Made by a program: the position numbers and the translations under genes | The notes under the pieces: model-generated | The model's database searches: none | What the model was told of the DNA's origin: nothing | Seen by the model: the letters and a program-made list of their open reading frames with translations, nothing else | Origin: Clostridia bacterium | GTDB lineage: Bacteria; Bacillota; Clostridia; Oscillospirales; Acutalibacteraceae | Direction: 5' to 3' | DNA: 61,282 nt | Assembly (NCBI GenBank): GCA_017437005.1 | Contig: JAFSBZ010000020.1 | Coordinates: 1-61,282, forward strand | Shown: in pieces, positions 7,767-16,697 of the stretch | How positions within the stretch are numbered: the stretch's first letter is position 1 | Layout of the letters: every line of letters begins with the position of its first letter

Positions 7767-10354
7767 GGATTGGAAAATATTCGTTTTGCAATTTCACGAC
7801 TGAATAATTTTTTGACTTCACAAACAGGGATTATTGCAATTGATAATAAAAGACAAATTATAAATTGACCAAATTTAAGAACGTCAAGTCCAAACACAAA
7901 GCCTGCAGGTGTGATAACCAAGAAAATCGTAATAATTAAAACAAGTAATGATGTAAGATTCATAAATTTGTTTTGCTTAAAATCTGCTCTAATTAAAGAA
8001 TCGTGAGTCTTTAGATTATATGAATGGATAATTTGTACCATTGTAAGTGTTGCAAAAGCCATTGTTACACCACCGATTGCAAAGGCAATAAGTGTTAGCA
8101 CAGCAACCGTGATTGCATCACAAGCAATGTTAATTATTGCACCTTTGTTAAAAAGATGACCCGAAAGCGCAATTGGCTTTTTGCGCATAACATCTATCTC
8201 TGACCTTTCGGTTGTAAGGGATATAACTGATGTGCAGTCGGTAAGTAAATTTATCCAAAGCAACTGTACAGCCGCAAGTGGAGGCATACCAAAAATAAGC
8301 ATACCAAAAATAAAGGCAAGTATTTCACCAAAATTACAACCCAAAAGATACGAAACAGCCTTTTTTACGTTTTCAAAAAGACCGCGACTTTCTTTTATTG
8401 CATTAACAACCGACATAAATTTTTTGTCTTTAATTATTACGTCGGAATTTCCTCTTGCAATATCAGTTCCGTAAGTACCAACAGAGCAGCCTATGTCAGC
8501 GAGGGTTAGTGCATCGGCATCCTCGGTGCCGCTTCCTGTTACAGCAACTATTTTACCTGTTTTTTGCCAAGTAGTTATAATTCGTATTTTATCTTCGGGA
8601 GTAATACGTGCGAATACTTTATATTTTGATATAATGTTGTAAAGTTCTTCGTCACTAAGCTTTGCAAGTTCTGAACCGGTTATAGCATCTGAATCGTCTT
8701 GTAAAATACCAATTCGTTTTGCAATAGTTTTTGCCGTATCAATATTATCGCCTGTTAACATAACCGTATTAATTCCGGCAAGCTTGCAAGCGGAAATTGC
8801 TTCTACAGTATCTGATTGAGGTGGGTCATATAATCCCAATAAACCAACAAAGGTTAAATCACGTTCAATTTCATCAGGATCGGGACTTGAAGGTGTTTCA
8901 TCAAGCTTTTTCATCGCGATACAAATAACTCGATATGAATCGTTGGTTAGCTTTTTGTAAATTTCAAAAACAGCATCTTTGTTTGAAAGTTTGCATTTTT
9001 CAAGCAAAGATTCAGGTGCACCTTTAATAATAGCAACGGGTTTGCCGCCAATCATATTAATGCTTGTCATTGTTTTTCTAAAGCTATCAAACGGTATTTC
9101 GGCCAAACGAGGTAATATATTGCTTATATCAACTCTTGACATATTGGTAAATTGTATGCAAGCTTTTTCAATAGCATCTTCTGTTGAGTCGTTTTGAAGC
9201 ATTGAACACGAAACTGCAAGCTGCAATACTGATACACTTTTTTCAGGAATATTATCGCTTGAAATAGAGGAGAGATTTTCGCCGTCATAAATATATTCAA
9301 CGGTCATATTATTTTTTGTAAGAATACCGGTTTTGTCCACACAAAAAATTTCGGTTTTTCCAAGTAATTCAAGCGCTTTAATATTTTTGATTATAACGTT
9401 ATCGTTTATCATTCGCTGAATACCAAGCGCAATTACTATGGTTGAAATTGCGGGTAAACTTTCAGGCATTGCGGATATACCCAATGCTACTGCATTAACA
9501 AGAGCCGAAACTGTAACACTTGCAAATGGCTCAGTTGCATTAAAGTTTTGAACAAGGCCTATAAAAAATGCAATCGTACAGGCAAAAAATATTGCTATGT
9601 TTATAATTTTTCCGCTTTTGTTAAGAGATTCGGTAATAGGCAGGGTATCAGATTTGATTTGTCGGCTTATGTCAGTAATTTTACCAATCTCGGTATTAAG
9701 AGCCGTTTCTACAACAACGGCAGTTGCACTTCCGTGAATTACACTTGAGCCCGAGAAAACCATATTTTTTCTTTCGGGTGTGGGTGTAATATCCTCAAGA
9801 ATAACGTTTGCGTCTTTTTCAACAGGAATTATATCTCCCGATAGTAAACACTCATTGCAACGCAGTGCATCGGCGGTTATAAGTCGGGCATCGGCAGTTA
9901 TATAATCGCCTTCTTTTAATAAGATAATGTCACCGGGAACCAAAAGATCAGAAGGAATTAATTGTTTTTTGCCATCACGTAAAACATCAACTTTTATGTT
10001 TGTGGCATTTTCAATTTCATCTAAAGCTTCATCGCATTTGTGTAAATGAAAAGCGCTTATAAAGGCATTGAGTATAACTATTGCAATTATAAGTATTGGG
10101 AAATAAAAATCACTTTTTTGATATATTATACCAATGACTAAGGATAAGATAGCAACAATTATTAAAAATATTACTACCTTATTTTTGAGCTGTGAAACAA
10201 AACGAGAAAAAAGGCTGGTCTTGTCACCAACGGCAGTTGAGTTTTTTCCATAAGTATCAATTCTTTCAGAAACGTCAGTTGCCCATAAACCGTTTTTTGT
10301 ATCGGTTTTTAACTCGTTTAATACGTTTTCAACGGGGGAACTATGCCAAATCAT
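7748..10354 (-). CDS. P-type cation ATPase (Ca2+ type) with degenerate catalytic motifs
   Basis: An 868-residue membrane protein with the whole layout of a type II (SERCA/PMR1-like) P-type ATPase: N-terminal cation_ATPase_N domain, actuator domain, M4 PESLPA, phosphorylation loop, nucleotide-binding KGAPE, hinge MLTGDNIDTAKTIAK and six C-terminal spans. Key motifs depart from consensus. The phosphorylation site reads DKTGILT (Asp340 kept, usual DKTGTLT), the actuator TGES is SGDI (174 is Asp instead of Glu), and TGDGVNDAPAL is TGSGTEDADAL (first Asp is Ser608). The frame is intact over its full length, so it is not an obvious pseudogene. It may be a slow or regulated pump or a non-transporting paralogue. 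It lies 36 bp downstream of glyA, perhaps cotranscribed. Confidence 0.8.
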   Translation of the reverse strand: MIWHSSPVENVLNELKTDTKNGLWATDVSERIDTYGKNSTAVGDKTSLFSRFVSQLKNKVVIFLIIVAILSLVIGIIYQKSDFYFPILIIAIVILNAFISAFHLHKCDEALDEIENATNIKVDVLRDGKKQLIPSDLLVPGDIILLKEGDYITADARLITADALRCNECLLSGDIIPVEKDANVILEDITPTPERKNMVFSGSSVIHGSATAVVVETALNTEIGKITDISRQIKSDTLPITESLNKSGKIINIAIFFACTIAFFIGLVQNFNATEPFASVTVSALVNAVALGISAMPESLPAISTIVIALGIQRMINDNVIIKNIKALELLGKTEIFCVDKTGILTKNNMTVEYIYDGENLSSISSDNIPEKSVSVLQLAVSCSMLQNDSTEDAIEKACIQFTNMSRVDISNILPRLAEIPFDSFRKTMTSINMIGGKPVAIIKGAPESLLEKCKLSNKDAVFEIYKKLTNDSYRVICIAMKKLDETPSSPDPDEIERDLTFVGLLGLYDPPQSDTVEAISACKLAGINTVMLTGDNIDTAKTIAKRIGILQDDSDAITGSELAKLSDEELYNIISKYKVFARITPEDKIRIITTWQKTGKIVAVTGSGTEDADALTLADIGCSVGTYGTDIARGNSDVIIKDKKFMSVVNAIKESRGLFENVKKAVSYLLGCNFGEILAFIFGMLIFGMPPLAAVQLLWINLLTDCTSVISLTTERSEIDVMRKKPIALSGHLFNKGAIINIACDAITVAVLTLIAFAIGGVTMAFATLTMVQIIHSYNLKTHDSLIRADFKQNKFMNLTSLLVLIITIFLVITPAGFVFGLDVLKFGQFIICLLLSIAIIPVCEVKKLFSREIAKRIFSNPKRCSR

Positions 10355-10390
10355 TTTATCACTCCGTTTTTCAAATATTGTTTAAAACGA

Positions 10391-11632
10391 TTAATCATTG
10401 TATATTGGGAACTGAGCGCAAAGGGTCTGAACCTCAGCGGTAATACGTTCTTTATTGCCCTCAAAATCGGTGATAATATCTTTGATCCAGTCAGCAATAA
10501 GAAGCATTTCTTTTTCTTTAAAACCACGTGCTGTAACAGCAGGGGTACCAATACGCAAACCACTTGTAACAAAAGGGCTGTTGGGATCATTTGGAATTGT
10601 GTTTTTATTTGCGGTAATGTGAACCTCGTCAAGACGATGCTCAAGCTCTTTACCGGTTATATCAAAGTTAGTAAGCTTTAAAAGCATAAGATGGTTATCG
10701 GTGCCGTTAGATACCAACTCAATACCATTTTTCTTGAGTGCATCGGCAAGTGTAGCGGCATTTTTAACAATTTGAGTTTGATATGCTTTAAATTCGTCGG
10801 TAAGTGCTTCGCCGAGCGCAACTGCTTTTGCAGCGATAATATGCATTAATGGTCCTCCCTGTGTACCGGGGAAAACAGCTTTATCGATTTGCTTTGCAAG
10901 CTCTTCACGGCATAAAATCATACCGCCACGAGGACCACGAAGTGTTTTGTGTGTAGTTGTTGTTACTACATCAGCATAAGGTACAGGGGATGGATGAACA
11001 CCAGCCGCTACAAGACCTGCAATATGCGCCATATCAACCATTAAATAAGCGCCAACCTCATCAGCAATTTCACGGAATTTTTTAAAATCAATTACTCTTG
11101 AATATGCGCTTGCGCCTGCAAGAATCATTTTTGGTTTACATTCAAGAGCAATTTTGCGAACATTTTCATAGTCGATAGTTTCGGTTGTATCATCTACACC
11201 GTAAGGAACAATATTAAAATATTTACCAGAAATATTAACGGGTGAGCCGTGAGAGAGATGACCTCCTTGCTGAAGATTCATACCCATTACGGTATCGCCC
11301 GGTTCAAGAAGAGCGAAAAATACAGCTAAATTAGCATTAGCGCCGCTGTGAGGTTGTACATTAGCGTGTTCTGCACCAAAAAGCTCTTTAGCGCGTTCAC
11401 GTGCAATATCTTCAACAACGTCAACGCATTGACAACCACCGTAATATCTTTTTGTTGGATATCCCTCGGCATATTTATTTGTAAGTACTCCGCCTGCCGC
11501 TAAAAGAACAGCCTTTGATACAATATTTTCAGATGCAATAAGTTCAATATTACCTTGTTGGCGATTTAGTTCTGCATTACAAGCGTTAAATACCTCGCTA
11601 TCATAATTTTTTAGTTCCTCAAAAAAGTTCAT
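10391..11632 (-). CDS. glyA: Serine hydroxymethyltransferase GlyA
   Basis: PLP enzyme that interconverts serine and glycine and charges tetrahydrofolate with a one-carbon unit. The chosen ATG at 11630-11632 gives 413 residues starting [14 protein letters not shown], the family-typical N-terminus and length. It has an AAAGGAG site at 11641-11647, eight bases upstream. The frame stays open for 26 more codons upstream, but these lie in the promoter region. Motifs include [32 protein letters not shown] and the PLP-lysine site [15 protein letters not shown] 17-bp-spaced promoter lies just upstream. Confidence 0.96.
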   Translation of the reverse strand: MNFFEELKNYDSEVFNACNAELNRQQGNIELIASENIVSKAVLLAAGGVLTNKYAEGYPTKRYYGGCQCVDVVEDIARERAKELFGAEHANVQPHSGANANLAVFFALLEPGDTVMGMNLQQGGHLSHGSPVNISGKYFNIVPYGVDDTTETIDYENVRKIALECKPKMILAGASAYSRVIDFKKFREIADEVGAYLMVDMAHIAGLVAAGVHPSPVPYADVVTTTTHKTLRGPRGGMILCREELAKQIDKAVFPGTQGGPLMHIIAAKAVALGEALTDEFKAYQTQIVKNAATLADALKKNGIELVSNGTDNHLMLLKLTNFDITGKELEHRLDEVHITANKNTIPNDPNSPFVTSGLRIGTPAVTARGFKEKEMLLIADWIKDIITDFEGNKERITAEVQTLCAQFPIYND

Positions 11633-11681
11633 TATAATGTCTCCTTTTTTTGATGCAATAACACACCAGTATAATAAGATT

Positions 11682-11710
11682 ATTTTACCAGTATTTATAT
11701 TATTTGTCAA
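11682..11710 (-). promoter_or_regulatory. Putative promoter of glyA
   Basis: Minus-strand TTGACA (11705-11710) and TAAAAT (11682-11687) with a 17-bp spacer, 50 bases upstream of the glyA ATG. It overlaps the spurious upstream extension of the glyA frame and supports the shorter start. Confidence 0.65.
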
Positions 11711-11763
11711 TCAAATACAATAATAAATTGAGAATTTACATAACCGCACTATAATAAATCATA

Positions 11764-11799
11764 GAAACAGACAGTGCTCTGAAGAGTGCTGCCTGTTTC
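11764..11799 (-). terminator. Hairpin downstream of tdk, probable terminator
   Basis: Long imperfect inverted repeat (GAAACAG...CTGTTTC arms with wobble pairs and a mismatch) about 40 bp after the tdk stop. The minus-strand tail is only moderately U-rich, so termination efficiency is uncertain. Confidence 0.55.
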
Positions 11800-11840
11800 G
11801 ATTATTGTTTTATAAAAAATAAATTTATAGTTACGAATAA

Positions 11841-12479
11841 TTACAGTTGTTTATTTGTTAACTTTTTCCAGCAAGACCAACACATACTTTTGTATTTTTC
11901 GTTACCGCCTATATCTACCTGTGCACCGTCTGTAACTATATTGCCATTACCGTCAAAACGTGCGTTTACAATTGCCTTTTTACCACATTCGCAAATAGAT
12001 TTAACCTCGGTAATACTATCGGCAATTTCAAATAAACGCTTACTTCCCGGGAAAAGCTTTGTGCGAAAATCAGAACGTAATCCAAAACAAATTACAGGAA
12101 TGTCTTTATCTTCAGCAATAAGCTTTAACTGATCAATTTGTTCCTCGGTAAAAAACTGACATTCATCACATATAATAACATCAATTTTTTGTGTTTTAAC
12201 CAATTCTTCATTTACAACAATATCAGCAACTGCTGTTTTAAAAAGCAAAGTTATATCATCGGTATCTTTAATAACGTTGGCAGGAGCAGAAAGACCGATT
12301 CTTGATTTTACAACAGTTACAATATTACCTTTTTCATCAGCATAATCATCGCGAGTGTCGGTTTGAGGCTTAATAAGCCATACACTGTGATTTTTTTCAA
12401 GATAATTAAACCGAGTCATAAGTGCATTAGCGGTTTTTGAGGAACCCATTGCACCAAATTTGAAATAAAGCTTTGACAT
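11841..12479 (-). CDS. tdk: Thymidine kinase Tdk
   Basis: Type II thymidine kinase of 212 residues that phosphorylates thymidine to dTMP for salvage. It shows the P-loop GAMGSSKT (9-16), the DECQFF motif with catalytic Glu106, and a structural zinc site C163, C165, C200, C203. The length suits the family. It has its own promoter and is separated from ddh upstream by a strong terminator, so it is probably a single-gene unit. Confidence 0.95.
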   Translation of the reverse strand: MSKLYFKFGAMGSSKTANALMTRFNYLEKNHSVWLIKPQTDTRDDYADEKGNIVTVVKSRIGLSAPANVIKDTDDITLLFKTAVADIVVNEELVKTQKIDVIICDECQFFTEEQIDQLKLIAEDKDIPVICFGLRSDFRTKLFPGSKRLFEIADSITEVKSICECGKKAIVNARFDGNGNIVTDGAQVDIGGNEKYKSMCWSCWKKLTNKQL

Positions 12480-12511
12480 TTTTGCAGCTCCTTTAAATTC
12501 ATTACTAATTC

Positions 12512-12540
12512 ATTATACAACAAATCAAATTTTAAAACAA
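12512..12540 (-). promoter_or_regulatory. Putative promoter of tdk
   Basis: Minus-strand TTGTTT (12535-12540) and a perfect TATAAT (12512-12517) with 17-bp spacing, about 30 bases upstream of the tdk ATG, which has an AAAGGAG ribosome site. Confidence 0.6.
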
Positions 12541-12543
12541 GTA

Positions 12544-12579
12544 CAAAAAATACCGTACAAAAAAGTACGGCATTTTTTG
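12544..12579 (-). terminator. Terminator of the dapA-ddh operon
   Basis: Near-perfect 15-bp stem (12544-12558 with 12565-12579) with flanking A and T runs, immediately after the ddh stop codon at 12581. Confidence 0.88.
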
Positions 12580-12580
12580 T

Positions 12581-13558
12581 TTATAACATGGTTTTTCTTA
12601 ATTCTTCATTAGATAGGGGAGATAAATCGGCAGGTGCAATGTCAAATACAGTTTTACAACCGTAATCACCACGCTGATAAAGCTTATTTATAGCCCTTGC
12701 ATATGCAACAAGCACGCTTGCGGTAAATTCAGGGTTAGAATCAAGCTTTAAACTATATTCAATAACGTGACTATTTTCGTGATTTATACCGGTTTTTCCG
12801 CTTCTTATAACGAATCCGCCGTGAGGAATGCCCGCGTGGTCACGCTTTAGTTCTTCTTCGCTGATAAAGTGAACGATTGTATCATAATCAGCAAAGTAAT
12901 TGGGCATTGTTTTAATTTCGTTTTCAATGCGTGCTTTATCGGCGCCGTCTTCTGCCACTACAAAGCATTCTCGTAAATGTTTTTGTCGGGTGCTAAGTTC
13001 GGGTTCAGTACCGGTTCTTACTGCGTCAAGTGCCTCATCGATCGGTATTGTGTATTGTTTAGCGTTTTTTACGCCTTCGATACGTCGTATTGCATCCGAA
13101 TGACCCTGACTAACACCTTTACCCCAAAAAGTATAATCTTTTCCGTCGGGCAATATTGCTGAAGCATAAAGTCGATTTATTGAAAACATACCGGGGTCCC
13201 ATCCGCCAGAGATAAGGGCCGTGTGTTTGTTTGTTTTTGCAACTAAATCAACATTTGCAAAATGTTCAGGAATTTTTGCGTGGGTATCAAAACTGTCAAC
13301 AACATTAAAATTATTGGCAAGAAAAGGTGTCATTGTTGGCAGGTCGGTAGCAGAGCCACCGCAAATAATAACGACATCTATATCGTTTTTATAATTTAAA
13401 ATTTCGTCAACGTGATATACCTTGGCACCACTTACGGTTTTTACGGTTTCAGGGGGGCGACGGGTAAACACACCAAAAAGCTCAGCATCAACCGAATTTA
13501 CAACAGCACATTCGACTCCGCGACCTAAATTACCATAGCCGTAGATTGCAATTTTCAT
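12581..13558 (-). CDS. ddh: Meso-diaminopimelate D-dehydrogenase
   Basis: NADPH-dependent enzyme of 325 residues that converts tetrahydrodipicolinate directly to meso-diaminopimelate, the one-step variant of the DAP pathway to peptidoglycan and lysine. The N-terminal Rossmann motif is YGYGNLGRGVE. The following text (VFTRRPPE, VVDSFDTHAKIPEHF, SGGWDPGMFSINRLYA, FWGKGVSQGHSDAIRRIEGV) is diagnostic for Ddh, and DapB is ruled out by length and motif. It lies 19 bp after dapA and so is under the same lysine riboswitch. It is expected to act as a homodimer. Confidence 0.95.
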   Translation of the reverse strand: MKIAIYGYGNLGRGVECAVVNSVDAELFGVFTRRPPETVKTVSGAKVYHVDEILNYKNDIDVVIICGGSATDLPTMTPFLANNFNVVDSFDTHAKIPEHFANVDLVAKTNKHTALISGGWDPGMFSINRLYASAILPDGKDYTFWGKGVSQGHSDAIRRIEGVKNAKQYTIPIDEALDAVRTGTEPELSTRQKHLRECFVVAEDGADKARIENEIKTMPNYFADYDTIVHFISEEELKRDHAGIPHGGFVIRSGKTGINHENSHVIEYSLKLDSNPEFTASVLVAYARAINKLYQRGDYGCKTVFDIAPADLSPLSNEELRKTML

Positions 13559-13577
13559 AAAAAATACCTTCTTTTAA

Positions 13578-14465
13578 TCAAAATTTAATACCTGCTTCGC
13601 GCATATCACAAAGTAATCTTTGTTCATTTGCAGATTCCATTGCTGTAAGGGGAAGACGGAGATAATTATCGCAGTAGCCCATGGCTGACATTGCTGCCTT
13701 TACGGGTATTGGATTAACCTCGCAAAAGAGCGAATCAATAAGTGGCAAGTATTTTAATTGCATATCACGTGCTGTTTCAACATCGCCTGTAAGATATGAA
13801 TGACACATTTGTGATGTTTCACGTGGTAAAAGGTTAGAAAGTACAGATATAACACCCTTACCGCCCAAAGACATAACAGGAACGATTTGATCATCGTTGC
13901 CTGAATAAATGTCTAACTCGTCGCCACAAAGTCTTGAGATTGCGGCTACCTGCGAAATATCTCCGCTTGCTTCCTTAATTGCGACAATATTTGGATGTTT
14001 TGCAAGTATAGCGCAGGTTTCAGGTTTTAAATTACAGCCTGTTCTGCTTGGAACGTTGTAAAGAATACAAGGCTTTGTGCTTATGTCTGCTACAGCGGTA
14101 AAGGACTTAATTAGTCCGTTTTGTGTAGCTTTGTTGTAATAAGGAGTTACAAGCAACATTGCATCGGCGCCTACTTCACAAGCATATTTTGTAAGACTTA
14201 TGGCATACGCAATATCATTTGAACCTGTTCCTGCAATAACAGGAACGCGACCTGCTACGGTATCAACGCAAAATTTGATTGCTGCCTTATGCTCTTCGTC
14301 AGTAAGGGTAGAGCCTTCACCGGTAGTACCTGCAACAACTATTGCATCAATACCTTCGGCTATTTGCCACTCGATTAACTTTCCAAAAGCATTAAAGTCT
14401 ATTCCTTTTTCATTTAGTGGTGTTACAATTGCGGTTGCCGCACCTAAAAATACTGTGTTTTTCAT
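13578..14465 (-). CDS. dapA: 4-hydroxy-tetrahydrodipicolinate synthase DapA
   Basis: Schiff-base aldolase of 295 residues that condenses pyruvate with aspartate semialdehyde, the committed step to diaminopimelate and lysine. Visible active-site residues are GTTGEGSTL (46-54), Tyr136 in LYNVPSRTG, Arg141 and the Schiff-base Lys164 in VAIKEASGD. It leads the dapA-ddh operon behind a lysine riboswitch. The ribosome site GGAGG (14475-14479) follows the terminator U-tract almost directly. Confidence 0.96.
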   Translation of the reverse strand: MKNTVFLGAATAIVTPLNEKGIDFNAFGKLIEWQIAEGIDAIVVAGTTGEGSTLTDEEHKAAIKFCVDTVAGRVPVIAGTGSNDIAYAISLTKYACEVGADAMLLVTPYYNKATQNGLIKSFTAVADISTKPCILYNVPSRTGCNLKPETCAILAKHPNIVAIKEASGDISQVAAISRLCGDELDIYSGNDDQIVPVMSLGGKGVISVLSNLLPRETSQMCHSYLTGDVETARDMQLKYLPLIDSLFCEVNPIPVKAAMSAMGYCDNYLRLPLTAMESANEQRLLCDMREAGIKF

Positions 14466-14479
14466 AATGTGTTTCCTCC

Positions 14480-14517
14480 AAAAAATAAGATAGCGGCAAA
14501 TAAAATGCTGCTATCTT
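14480..14517 (-). terminator. Riboswitch-controlled terminator upstream of dapA
   Basis: Hairpin with arms around 14487-14497 and 14507-14517 (one A-C mismatch) followed on the minus strand by a U-tract. It stands between the lysine aptamer and the dapA ribosome site and is the expected expression platform. Confidence 0.85.
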
Positions 14518-14554
14518 CCGAAAACAAAGTACAATTTATACATATCAATTTCAG

Positions 14555-14715
14555 AATGAATAGCACTCCGCATTTTATGCGACAGCAAAACAGATGTTAT
14601 CTGAGTTGCCAGCTAAGTGTATGCCACAACACTCGCTTCGGCATTAGCCCCTTTTTCGTACGGCTTTGGCAACCATATTTGTACGATACTCTTGACATAA
14701 TGCGCCTCTATCATT
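14555..14715 (-). promoter_or_regulatory. Lysine riboswitch (L-box) aptamer
   Basis: Read on the minus strand, the conserved L-box blocks appear in order: GAUAGAGGCGC at the 5' side of P1, AAGAGUA, AAAGGGGCUAAUGCCGAAG, UUAGCUGGC, and GGAGUGCUAUU closing P1. The P1 strands (AAUGAUAG and CUAUUCAUU) pair with one bulge. Its position before dapA-ddh and the downstream terminator fit lysine-induced transcription termination. Confidence 0.95.
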
Positions 14716-14722
14716 GAGTGAG

Positions 14723-14751
14723 AGTATAGCACAAAAGTCATTCTTTGTCAA
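14723..14751 (-). promoter_or_regulatory. Promoter of the dapA-ddh riboswitch transcript
   Basis: Consensus TTGACA (14746-14751) and TATACT (14723-14728) on the minus strand with a 17-bp spacer, ending 7 bp before the aptamer P1 helix. Confidence 0.85.
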
Positions 14752-14809
14752 TACAAAAATACTAATATGCATATATTCATAAATAATGAATATTTTTTCT
14801 TTTTTATTC

Positions 14810-14838
14810 TTGAAAATGGTTTAAGTGTGTAGTATAAT
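14810..14838 (+). promoter_or_regulatory. Promoter of the nusB operon
   Basis: TTGAAA (14810-14815) and TATAAT (14833-14838) separated by 17 bp, 40 bases upstream of the nusB ATG. The DNA from 14752 to 14809 between the two divergent promoters is AT-rich and shows nothing else. Confidence 0.75.
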
Positions 14839-14877
14839 ATAAAGAAATATTTTATTATTTCTAAAGGTTGGTGTATT

Positions 14878-15270
14878 ATGACACGAAAACAAGCTCGAGA
14901 AGAAGCTTTTATTTTGATTTTTGAAAAAGAGTTTAACAATGATTCTTTAGAGGATATACTTTCCCTTGCTGAAGAAGTGCGTGATATAATAGCGGACGAG
15001 TATATCAAAAATGTTTTTTTTGGTGTGTTTGAAAAATGCGATATTATTGACGAAGTAATATCACAAAATGCTGTCGGTTGGAGTATTAAACGTATTACAA
15101 AAACTGCTTTAGCCATTCTACGCCTTGCTATATATGAAATTAAGTTTTGTGCTGATATTCCAAACGCTGTTTCTATAAATGAGGCAGTAGAGCTTGCAAA
15201 GAAGTATGCAACAAAAGAAGATGCATCATTTATAAACGGCATACTTTCTACAGTGATAAAAAATGATTAA
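14878..15270 (+). CDS. nusB: Transcription antitermination factor NusB
   Basis: All-helical RNA-binding protein of 130 residues. It joins NusE/S10 on boxA RNA to support rRNA transcription antitermination. The N-terminal MTRKQAREEAFILIFEKEF and the C-terminal INEAVELAKKYATKEDASFINGILS are the family signatures. It is the first gene of a long operon whose order matches other Clostridia, and it overlaps xseA by 8 bases. Confidence 0.94.
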   Translation: MTRKQAREEAFILIFEKEFNNDSLEDILSLAEEVRDIIADEYIKNVFFGVFEKCDIIDEVISQNAVGWSIKRITKTALAILRLAIYEIKFCADIPNAVSINEAVELAKKYATKEDASFINGILSTVIKND

Positions 15271-16462
15271 CACAATAACCGTTTCCCAGCTCAACAACTA
15301 TGTTAAGTCATTGTTAGAAAACGATTCTCGACTTAATATTGTTAGTGTTAGCGGTGAAATTTCAAATTTTAAAAATCATTTTTCAAGTGGACATTGGTAT
15401 TTTACATTAAAAGACCAAAACGCATCGGTAAGATGTGTTATGTTCAAAAGCTGCGCTACTCGCATAAAGTTTTCAGTAGAAGACGGTCTGCAAGTCATAA
15501 TAAGAGGCCGAGTTTCTTTGTATGAAAAAGATGGGCAGTATCAATTTTATGCAGAAGAAATGCATCCTGTAGGCGAAGGTGATTTAGCGCTTGCATTCAA
15601 ACAAATTAAAGAAAAACTTGAAAAAGAAGGTCTTTTTGATATCTCGACAAAAAGAGCGCTTGTAAAATTTCCAAAACGCATCGCAGTTGTTACTTCTGAT
15701 ACAGGAGCTGCAATTAAAGATATACTTAACATTACCTCTAAGCGCTATCCTGCATGTGAGATTGTTGTTTGTCCTGTGTTGGTACAAGGTGGTATGGCAG
15801 CTTCGGATATGATATCCACTTTGGAGCGTGTTTATGCGCTTGATAATATCGATACCATAATAATTGGTCGTGGCGGTGGCAGCGCAGAGGATTTGCATTG
15901 TTTTAACGACGAGGCATTAGCCCGTAAGCTCTATGAATCTCCGTTTCCAGTTATTTCAGCCGTTGGTCACGAGACAGATTTTACAATATGTGATTTTGTT
16001 GCTGATGTTCGTGCGTCAACACCATCTCACGCTGCGGAGCTTGCAGTCCCTGATTGTAGCGAACTTCATAATCGTTTAACATCATTGAATGATATTATAA
16101 AACATAAAACGACAATCAGACATAATTTTTTCGTATCAAAACTAAGTGCTATGCAAAATATTTTTAACACCTTAAATTTTGAACGGATAATACAAAACAA
16201 ACAAATATCTATTGACCGCACTTTAGATAAAATTTCAAGTAGAGTTAACAATATTTTACAAACAAAAACTACAATAACATCTAGTTGGATTACGCGTATA
16301 GATGCATTAAGTCCGTTAAAAATTATGTCTCGTGGCTTTTCAATTATTTTAAAAGATGGCAAAACTGTCACCGACAGTAATATACTTAATGTTGGTGATG
16401 AGATTAATGTTAGGCTTTCAAAAGGTGATGTAAAATGTCACGTCACCGATATTACGAATTAA
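15263..16462 (+). CDS. xseA: Exodeoxyribonuclease VII large subunit XseA
   Basis: Catalytic subunit (399 residues) of ExoVII, a single-strand DNA exonuclease used in repair. It has an N-terminal OB-fold (ITVSQLNNYVKSLLE, VSGEISNFKNH), the catalytic-domain motifs GRGGGSAEDL and SAVGHETDFTICDFVAD, and a shorter coiled-coil tail than the E. coli protein. Its ATG overlaps nusB, and xseB follows 19 bp downstream. Confidence 0.95.
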   Translation: MINTITVSQLNNYVKSLLENDSRLNIVSVSGEISNFKNHFSSGHWYFTLKDQNASVRCVMFKSCATRIKFSVEDGLQVIIRGRVSLYEKDGQYQFYAEEMHPVGEGDLALAFKQIKEKLEKEGLFDISTKRALVKFPKRIAVVTSDTGAAIKDILNITSKRYPACEIVVCPVLVQGGMAASDMISTLERVYALDNIDTIIIGRGGGSAEDLHCFNDEALARKLYESPFPVISAVGHETDFTICDFVADVRASTPSHAAELAVPDCSELHNRLTSLNDIIKHKTTIRHNFFVSKLSAMQNIFNTLNFERIIQNKQISIDRTLDKISSRVNNILQTKTTITSSWITRIDALSPLKIMSRGFSIILKDGKTVTDSNILNVGDEINVRLSKGDVKCHVTDITN

Positions 16463-16481
16463 ACAACAGAGGTATATTTTT

Positions 16482-16697
16482 ATGTTATCTAAAGATTTTG
16501 ATTTTGAATCTTCGTTAAAAGAACTTGAAAAGATTGCGACAATGCTTGAAAACGAACAAATTTCTTTGGAGGAGTCTATTGCTCTTTTTGAAAAAGGAGT
16601 ATCGCTCTCAAATGACTGTTCAAAATATCTTGAAAACGCAAAACAAAGAATAATAACACTTACTAATGCCGAGGAGGAGAGTGAAAATAATGCTTGA
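16482..16697 (+). CDS. xseB: Exodeoxyribonuclease VII small subunit XseB
   Basis: A 71-residue helical protein with the XseB pattern FESSLKELEKIATMLENEQ, then SLEESIALFEKGVSL. Several copies bind each XseA in the ExoVII complex. The stop codon overlaps the ispA start by 8 bases. Confidence 0.93.
   Translation: MLSKDFDFESSLKELEKIATMLENEQISLEESIALFEKGVSLSNDCSKYLENAKQRIITLTNAEEESENNA

Noticed and set aside
7618-7821. 67-residue open frame on the minus strand after the P-type ATPase
   Set aside because: Runs through the terminator and an AT-rich spacer, overlaps the ATPase gene in another frame and has no ribosome site; chance open frame.
11633-11710. N-terminal 26-codon extension of glyA
   Set aside because: Contains the promoter -10 and ribosome site; homologous GlyA proteins start at MNFFEEL-like residues.
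14469-14877. Small open frames across the dapA-nusB intergenic region
   Set aside because: The region is occupied by the lysine riboswitch and two divergent promoters; the frames have no coding character.
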